Source: a virus
Length of the DNA: 25,839 nucleotides
Strand: one strand, 5' to 3'
IMG/VR virus record: IMGVR_UViG_3300036781_000206
Span: 1 to 25,839 of that record
Positions 20,899-25,839 of this stretch are shown piece after piece (within the stretch, counting starts at the first letter, position 1; every line of letters begins with the position of its first letter). Made by a program: the position numbers and the translations under genes. The notes below the pieces were generated by a model. It was not told where the DNA came from. It did not search any database and saw nothing but the letters and a program-made list of their open reading frames with translations.

Positions 20899-22590
20899 AT
20901 GGCGAGCATTCCAGCGTCGGCGATCGTCAACGTTAACCCCGGGGTCATCGCGGCCGGCGGGACAGCGCTTGACCTTTCGGGCCTCCTCCTCACCAACAGC
21001 ACGCAGCCGCCCATCGGCGCGGCCCTTTCTCTCCCGTCGGCCGCTGCGGTGTCCGCCTACTTCGGCGCCGGGTCAACCGAAGCGCAACTTGCGGCCATCT
21101 ATTTCAACGGCTTTGACAACTCCAACGTCAAGCCCGCCGCCCTGCTGTTCGCCCAGTATCCCGCCGTCGCCGTGCCCGCCTACCTGCGCGGTGGCTCACT
21201 CACCGGCCTGACGCTCGCCCAGCTGCAGGCGCTGACCGGCACCGTGATCATCACGATTAACGGCGTCGTGCACACCTCGGGCGCCATCAACCTGTCGGGC
21301 GCTACGTCCTTCAGCAACGCCGCTACCCTCATTCAGACCGCCCTGGCGTCGTTCGACGCCGTGGGCACCGCTTCGATCACCACCACGCAGATGACGGTCA
21401 CGGGGTCGCCTGTCGGCGCATATGCCGTGGGCCAGGTGCTCAGCGGTTCCGGCGTCACCGCCGGCACCAAGATTACCGCCCTGGGCACCGGCACCGGCGG
21501 CGCGGGCACCTACACCGTCACTCCGTCGCAAACCGCCGCCAGCACCACCATCAGCGGCGGCCCGACGCTCGTCACCTTCGATAGCGTCTCGGGCGCCTTT
21601 GTCATCACCGGCGGCACGCCCGGCGCGGTGGCCACCATCGGCTTTGCGACCGGCACCATTTCAACCGGCCTCAAACTCACCGCCGCCACCGGCGCGGTCA
21701 CCTCGCAAGGCGCGGCGGCCGGCGTCCCGGGCACGGCGATGGACGCCATCGTTGCCCAAACCCAGGACTTCGCCAGCTTCGCAACGGTCTTTGAGCCCGT
21801 CACGGCCGACAAGATCGCCTTTGCGCTCTGGACCAATAACCAAGACAACCGATATCTCTACGTCATGTGGGACACCGACGTGACGGTGACCACGGCCAAC
21901 AACACCGCCAGCGCCGGGTTCGCCATTCAGGCCGCCAACTACTCGGGCACGTGCATGATCTATGAACCTGACGCGACCAAGGCGGCTTTCGTCCTGGCCT
22001 ATCCGGCGTCGCTGGACTTCACGCAACTGAACGGCCGCACGACCGCGGCGTTCCGGGCGCAAAGCGGCCTCACCGCCGACGTGACGAGCCTCGTCATCGC
22101 CAACCAGCTGTTGCTGAACGGCTACAACTTCTATGGGGCCTACGCCACGGCCAACGACCGCTTCATTTTCCTCTATGACGGGGGCGTGTCGGGCCAGTTC
22201 AACTGGCTGGACACCTACGTTAACCAGATTCAGCTGAACAACGCTTTCCAGCTGGCCGGCATGGAATTGCTCACCCAGGTGAAGTCGATTCCATACAACG
22301 CCCAGGGTTACGCCCTGATCGCGGCGGCCTTCGCGGATCCCATCAATCAGGCGCTCAATTTCGGCTCGATCCGGCCCAGCGTGACCCTCTCGGCGCTGCA
22401 AATCGCCGAGATCAACGCTCAGGCGGGGCTAGACGTCGCCACCACCATCAGCCAACGCGGTTGGTATCTGCAGGTGGCGGACGCCAACCCGACGGTGCGC
22501 GCGGCGCGCAACAGCCCGCCCATGACATTTTGGTACACGGATGGCGAGTCGGTGCAAAAACTGACCCTCGCCAGTCTCGTCATTCAATAG
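20899..22590 (+). CDS. Tail sheath protein, DUF3383 type, with inserted domain
   Basis: The sheath contracts and drives the tube through the host envelope; its presence shows a contractile tail. DUF3383 features are clear: MASIPASAIVNVNPGVIAAG, YFGAGSTEAQLAAIYFNGFD, a FATVFEPVTADKIAFALWTN stretch, YLYVMWDTDVTVTTANNTAS, the LNGRTTAAFRAQSGLTADVT motif and a C-terminal RGWYLQVADANPTVRAARNS followed by PPMTFWYTDGESVQKL. Residues about 158-219 are a Gly/Thr-rich domain of the same kind as the two in the cement protein, inserted in a family loop. Length is 563 residues, longer than usual by about that domain. Confidence 0.85.
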   Translation: MASIPASAIVNVNPGVIAAGGTALDLSGLLLTNSTQPPIGAALSLPSAAAVSAYFGAGSTEAQLAAIYFNGFDNSNVKPAALLFAQYPAVAVPAYLRGGSLTGLTLAQLQALTGTVIITINGVVHTSGAINLSGATSFSNAATLIQTALASFDAVGTASITTTQMTVTGSPVGAYAVGQVLSGSGVTAGTKITALGTGTGGAGTYTVTPSQTAASTTISGGPTLVTFDSVSGAFVITGGTPGAVATIGFATGTISTGLKLTAATGAVTSQGAAAGVPGTAMDAIVAQTQDFASFATVFEPVTADKIAFALWTNNQDNRYLYVMWDTDVTVTTANNTASAGFAIQAANYSGTCMIYEPDATKAAFVLAYPASLDFTQLNGRTTAAFRAQSGLTADVTSLVIANQLLLNGYNFYGAYATANDRFIFLYDGGVSGQFNWLDTYVNQIQLNNAFQLAGMELLTQVKSIPYNAQGYALIAAAFADPINQALNFGSIRPSVTLSALQIAEINAQAGLDVATTISQRGWYLQVADANPTVRAARNSPPMTFWYTDGESVQKLTLASLVIQ

Positions 22591-22602
22591 GGGGCCTAGA
22601 CC

Positions 22603-23037
22603 ATGGCGCGCACGATCACCGCGGCGAACGCCGTATATGCCCTCACCGTCGCGGGGCTATACGACACGCCGCAAGTTCTCCAAGGCTTCGCGGCAGACCG
22701 GGCTTTCGAGACCGAAGCGGTTACGCCAGTCGAAACGGTGCTGGGCGTTGATGGCATCATGTCGGCCGGCTGGTTGCCCACCATCACGCCGCAAACCATC
22801 ACGCTGATGCCCGACAGCCCCTCGTCGGATATCTTTGAGAACTGGGCCCAGGCGCTCACCTCGTTGCGCGAAACGCTCTTTGCGGGCGCCACAATCCTGA
22901 TCCCGTCGACCGGCAAGGTTTACACCCTGACGCGCGGCGTGCTGTCCAGCACCATGGCCATCCCCAACGCCCAGAAGGTGTTGCAGGCCCGGCCCTGGGC
23001 GATCACGTGGCAGTCGATCACGTCGGCCAATGCGTAA
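22603..23037 (+). CDS. Tail tube protein, DUF3277 type, 144 aa
   Basis: The protein is short, beta-rich and directly follows the sheath gene, as tube genes do. It matches the DUF3277 tube pattern: ANAVYALTVAGLYDTPQVLQ, GFAADRAFETEAVTPVETVL, a GVDGIMSAGWLPTITPQTIT strand and a SPSSDIFENWAQALTSLRET helix with final GRAW-like strand. GGGG lies before the ATG. It overlaps the tail chaperone start by eight bases. Confidence 0.8.
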   Translation: MARTITAANAVYALTVAGLYDTPQVLQGFAADRAFETEAVTPVETVLGVDGIMSAGWLPTITPQTITLMPDSPSSDIFENWAQALTSLRETLFAGATILIPSTGKVYTLTRGVLSSTMAIPNAQKVLQARPWAITWQSITSANA

Positions 23038-23530
23038 GACCGCCGACGTTACTATCGACACCGAGGGCCGCGACAAGGGCAAGGTGTTCCGCATCACCGA
23101 AATGCCCGCCACGCAGCAAGAGGCGTGGGGTCTGCGCGCCGTCCAGGCGATGACCCGGGGCGGCCTGGATATCCCCGAGAACGTCGCCGAGGCGGGTTTG
23201 CCGGCTATGATCGCCACGGGGCTGCACGGCCTGTTCAAGGCCAATTACGCCGACGTTGCGCCGCTCCTGGCGGAAATGATGGGCTGCGTCACCGTGATCG
23301 TTGACGCCATGCCCCTTGGCCGGCCGCTGGTCGAAAACGATATCGAGGAGGTTCAGACGCGCATCAGGCTGCGCGACGAGACCCTTGCGCTACACCTGGG
23401 TTTTTCGCCGGCCACCGTTCTGCAAGCAGCGGTGGCGCTGAACAAGGAATTGGCGGCCCAAGCTTCCTTGAATACGTCAACGTCTCGGCAAAAATCGGCG
23501 CCGTCGTCTCGGCGCGCCTCGCCACGCTGA
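23030..23530 (+). CDS. Tail assembly chaperone, frame-0 product (gpG-like), 166 aa
   Basis: In many phages two products made by frameshift chaperone the tape measure while the tail tube is built. This frame has the expected helical body (ATQQEAWGLRAVQAMTRGGL, AMIATGLHGLFKANYADVAP, TRIRLRDETLALHLGFSPAT) and a Ser/Thr/Lys-rich, poorly conserved-looking end after residue 145 (NTSTSRQKSAPSSRRASPR). The tape measure follows, after an overlapping -1 frame. A canonical slippery heptamer lies at 23398-23404. Third-base preference suggests frame 0 is still used as coding until about 23461. Confidence 0.8.
   Translation: MRKTADVTIDTEGRDKGKVFRITEMPATQQEAWGLRAVQAMTRGGLDIPENVAEAGLPAMIATGLHGLFKANYADVAPLLAEMMGCVTVIVDAMPLGRPLVENDIEEVQTRIRLRDETLALHLGFSPATVLQAAVALNKELAAQASLNTSTSRQKSAPSSRRASPR
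23398..23404 (+). other. Candidate -1 ribosomal frameshift site, GGGTTTT
   Basis: The heptamer G-GGT-TTT follows the X-XXY-YYZ rule in frame 0 of the chaperone gene; slipping back one base leaves GGG and TTT pairing acceptable. A second possible place is GGCCCAAG at 23455-23462, where frame-0 codon use fades, but it is not a canonical heptamer. Confidence 0.5.
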
Positions 23531-23640
23531 ACGAGCTTCAGACGGTCTATGGTTTGGAAGACCTTCACGTGCTCTATGACATACTGATTATAGACGCCGC
23601 AAACCGCCGAATCGAACGGGAATATGCCGACCGTCATTGA
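23404..23640 (+). CDS. -1 frame extension of the tail assembly chaperone (gpGT-like)
   Basis: This frame has no start of its own; it is open far upstream and ends at TGA 23638-23640, 17 bases inside the tape measure gene. Its convincing part from about 23458 reads SFLEYVNVSAKIGAVVSARL, then LATLNELQTVYGLEDLHVLY and IIDAANRRIEREYADRH, which has the helix pattern of known gpGT-type extensions. With a slip at 23398-23404 the fusion would be 203 residues; with a slip near 23458 slightly different. It should be made at low level and bind the tape measure. Confidence 0.7.
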   Translation, partial: FAGHRSASSGGAEQGIGGPSFLEYVNVSAKIGAVVSARLATLNELQTVYGLEDLHVLYDILIIDAANRRIEREYADRH

Positions 23641-25204
23641 CTCTTTTGTCGTCTCGTTGGGCCTGGACCCGACGGCCTTTAACAAGGGCAGCGAGGCAGC
23701 ACGCAAGCAGTTCAAGGGCACCAAAGACGAGGCGAAAAAGGCCGCAACCGAGCTCGAAGCGTCGGGCAAGCAGGCCGCGCAATTCTTCACCAAAATCCAG
23801 AAAGAGGCGCTGGGCGCGTTCGCGGCGATCGTCGGCACCGGCGGCCTGGCCAAGTTCACCGCCGACACCGTGACCAGCCTGTCGGCCATGGGCCGCGCGG
23901 CGACGGCGGCCGGCGTCAAGGTCAGCGACCTGGCGGCTTTCCGCAACATGATCGTGCGCAACGGCGGCAGCGCCGACGCCGCGACCGCCTCAATCCAAAA
24001 TCTCGCCCAAGCCATGGAGCAATTCAGGGTCACGGGTCAGACCGCCATGCTCCCGGCGCTTAACAAGATCGGTGGCGGCCGTAATGACACCGCCCTGCAG
24101 GTTTACCAGAAATTCGCCACCTGGGCGCAGGGTAAAGACGCCAAGCTGGTCAACTATGAGGGTCAGCAACTCGGGCTGGACGAGGGGTCTATCAACAAGG
24201 CGATGCAGGGCGGCGGCGCGGTCAAGGCGGGCCTGGCCGAGTCCTATCGCCTGGGCGTGCCGACAGACGAGGATATCGCCAAGGTCACCAAGCTGCAGGG
24301 CGCGTTCTTCAAGCTGCGTCAGGCCATCGTCGGCGATGCCCAGGCCATGCTTTACAGCGCCGCACCGGCCATGACGTCGTTTTTCGACGGTATCGACGGG
24401 TTCGTTGAGAAAGAACCGCAAGTCACCAAGGCTATTTTGGCCATCGGCGGCGCTCTGTCCATCTTCGGCTCACTGAAGGCGGCCGCGTGGGTGCTGCGCC
24501 TCCTGGGCATCGGTGGGAAGGCCGCGGCGGTCGAAGGGGCCACAGCGGCGGCGACAGGCGGCGGGGGCGGTGTTCTAGGGGCGCTGGGGACGGGCGCGGT
24601 GGCCCTCGCCGAAGCGCCGTTTATCGCCATCGGCACCGGCGTTGCGGCGTGGGCCTATGGCGGCGGCATGGCCAAGGATGAGGACCGCCGATTTAATGCC
24701 GGCCAAACTGAGGCTTACCTTCTTAAGCACGGGAGCTCGGCGGCGGCGGCGCGCGGGGCGGCGGCCGGCGTCTATGCTGAAGGCGGCAAGGTCGACGGCG
24801 CTAATTCCATCGGCGCCTATGGTATCGGCCAGTGGCTGGGCCCGCGGCGTGATCGATTGTTCGCCAAATACGGCCCGCACCCGACGTTGCCGCAACAGCT
24901 TGAGTTTTTGAACTGGGAACTGCATGGCGGCGACGCGGGCGGCGCGTCGGTGCTCGGGTCCAAGTCCTCGGCCGCGGCGATGGACGCCTACGTGCGCAAC
25001 TTCATGCGGCCGCGCAAGGGTGACGAGACGGCTGGCGACCTGAAACGCGGCACCCACTATCTGGGAATCGCCGGGGGACATAAAACCCCCACCGTGACCA
25101 TCGGCACGGTAACCATCCACACCAAGGCCACCGACGCCAAGGGCATCGCCAAGGACTTCAAAAAAGAGGTGTCGGTGCAGGCCAACACGGGGCTGAGCGG
25201 TTAA
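23624..25204 (+). CDS. Tape measure protein with C-terminal tail-lysozyme domain, 526 aa
   Basis: The tape measure sets tail length and can help enter the cell. The N-terminus (MPTVIDSFVVSLGLDPTAFN) and Ala/Lys helix at 25-75 fit the class; a hydrophobic stretch lies at 268-296 (AILAIGGALSIFGSLKAAAW) and another, Gly/Ala-rich, at 312-348. Residues 362-465 resemble a phage tail lysozyme domain: LLKHGSSAAAARGAAAGVYA with E386 in place of the catalytic Glu, AYGIGQWLGPRRDRLF at 398-413, then QQLEFLNWELHGGD and a helix (AAMDAYVRNFMRPRKG). It is short for a tape measure, consistent with a short tail. It shares a base with the next gene's ATG. Confidence 0.82.
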   Translation: MPTVIDSFVVSLGLDPTAFNKGSEAARKQFKGTKDEAKKAATELEASGKQAAQFFTKIQKEALGAFAAIVGTGGLAKFTADTVTSLSAMGRAATAAGVKVSDLAAFRNMIVRNGGSADAATASIQNLAQAMEQFRVTGQTAMLPALNKIGGGRNDTALQVYQKFATWAQGKDAKLVNYEGQQLGLDEGSINKAMQGGGAVKAGLAESYRLGVPTDEDIAKVTKLQGAFFKLRQAIVGDAQAMLYSAAPAMTSFFDGIDGFVEKEPQVTKAILAIGGALSIFGSLKAAAWVLRLLGIGGKAAAVEGATAAATGGGGGVLGALGTGAVALAEAPFIAIGTGVAAWAYGGGMAKDEDRRFNAGQTEAYLLKHGSSAAAARGAAAGVYAEGGKVDGANSIGAYGIGQWLGPRRDRLFAKYGPHPTLPQQLEFLNWELHGGDAGGASVLGSKSSAAAMDAYVRNFMRPRKGDETAGDLKRGTHYLGIAGGHKTPTVTIGTVTIHTKATDAKGIAKDFKKEVSVQANTGLSG

Positions 25205-25839
25205 TGGCGCTGCCCAACACCCCCGTGCCCGCCTTTCCAGACGTGCCCCAGGCCCCGGGCGTGCCGCCGGTGGCGCGCGATACGAGCGCCGTCCAGACGC
25301 CCGAGCCCACGCCGCTGCGCCGAGATGACGCGTCGGTGTCGACGGCCACGGGTGGGCCGCCCTGGGGGCTATACGACGACACGGGTGGCGCCCAGCTGAT
25401 CAAACCCGACAGCTTCGTTTCGGTCGAATACGGGCGAGACTGGCGCATCGCGGATTATCCCCTCGAGCAAGGCGGTTTCGAGTCATACAACAAGGTCACG
25501 CGGCCCTATGAGCTACGCGTAGCGCTCACCAAGGGGGGCACCGAGGCGGAACGCGCCGACTTCGTGAACGCGATCGATGCGCTGGGCCAAAGCCTCACCT
25601 TGATCAGCACGGTTACGCCAGAGCACACCTATCTGAAGGGCAACATAAGCCGGGTATCGTATGACCGCTCGGCGCGGTCGGGCGCGGCGCTGATTGTCGC
25701 CAATCTGGACATCATGGAGATCCGCACCACCGTAACGGCCACCTACGGCACGGCGAAGACGCCCAGCGCCGCCGATGCCGTTAACGACGGCACCGTGCAG
25801 ACGCAGCCGCCCACCGCGGCGCAATCCGCCAAGATCAAG
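25204..25839 (+). CDS. Baseplate/tail-associated protein (Dit-like), partial at window end
   Basis: The frame starts at ATG 25204, overlapping the tape measure TAA, and is still open at the last base, so only 212 residues are visible. A Pro-rich start (MALPNTPVPAFPDVPQAPGV) is followed by WGLYDDTGGAQLIKPDSFVS, VEYGRDWRIADYPLEQGGFE and SYNKVTRPYELRVALTKGGT, then AERADFVNAIDALGQSLTLI. This pattern recurs, from memory, in the protein after the tape measure in contractile phages, thought to be a distal tail or baseplate component. Orientation and position agree. Confidence 0.65.
   Translation, partial: MALPNTPVPAFPDVPQAPGVPPVARDTSAVQTPEPTPLRRDDASVSTATGGPPWGLYDDTGGAQLIKPDSFVSVEYGRDWRIADYPLEQGGFESYNKVTRPYELRVALTKGGTEAERADFVNAIDALGQSLTLISTVTPEHTYLKGNISRVSYDRSARSGAALIVANLDIMEIRTTVTATYGTAKTPSAADAVNDGTVQTQPPTAAQSAKIK

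Noticed and set aside
1-25839. CRISPR array, integrase or transposase
   Set aside because: No regularly spaced repeats with unique spacers were seen and no recombinase or transposase motif was found in the supported genes.

Overview
The window is a 25.8 kb piece of a tailed double-stranded DNA phage (or prophage) genome with a contractile tail. The strongest evidence is one long run of virion genes: terminase subunits, portal, Mu gpF-like protein, DUF2213 protease, capsid decoration protein, DUF2184 major capsid protein, DUF4054 completion protein, neck proteins, DUF3383 sheath, DUF3277 tube, a frameshifted tail chaperone, tape measure and a baseplate-type protein. The DNA is GC-rich with strong G/C third-position bias, so a high-GC proteobacterial host is likely, but no gene identifies the host. 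I see no integrase, repressor, tRNA, rRNA, CRISPR array or insertion sequence. No database search was run; family calls come from reading the proteins.

Layout. (1) 1-1547: the end of a possible primase/helicase-like protein, then a leftward group of three small overlapping genes and a leftward gene with three identical zinc-binding modules, perhaps a GIY-YIG-type nuclease. (2) 1548-1761: an AT-rich stretch followed by three 11-bp GGCCCC iterons directly before the small terminase gene; a candidate origin or packaging site. (3) 1762-4082: small terminase, then tightly overlapping small genes and an Ala/Pro/Glu repeat protein, closed by a strong terminator. (4) 4084-8148: large terminase, portal, Mu gpF-like protein. 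(5) 8148-13741: a fibre and lysis block inside the head region: putative virion protein, Gly-rich repeat fibre, adaptor-like protein, a secreted beta-helix-like protein, small membrane protein, holin candidate, M15 endolysin, unknown protein, and an overlapping inner/outer spanin pair. (6) 13886-14933: a leftward group of three small genes, one of which carries its own start region twice in frame. (7) 15001-25839: protease, cement protein, capsid, head completion, neck, sheath, tube, chaperone, tape measure with a lysozyme-like domain, and a baseplate-type protein cut by the window end.

Regulation. Five sites with the pattern TTGAC-N6-GTYAR (the last base departs in one) sit before small-gene or head-gene transcription units on both strands, two of them back to back at about 14955-15028. 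They look like sigma70-type promoters with a dyad across the -35 element and spacer. Most gene junctions are ATGA or GTGA overlaps, which suggests translational coupling. A 16-bp perfect stem ends one base before the large terminase start codon, and a -1 frameshift is predicted in the tail chaperone.

The least ordinary elements are the triple zinc-module protein, the shared dyad promoters, the iterons before terS, the exported cysteine-rich protein in the fibre block, the in-frame duplicated start region, and a Gly/Thr-rich domain inserted in both the sheath and the capsid cement protein.
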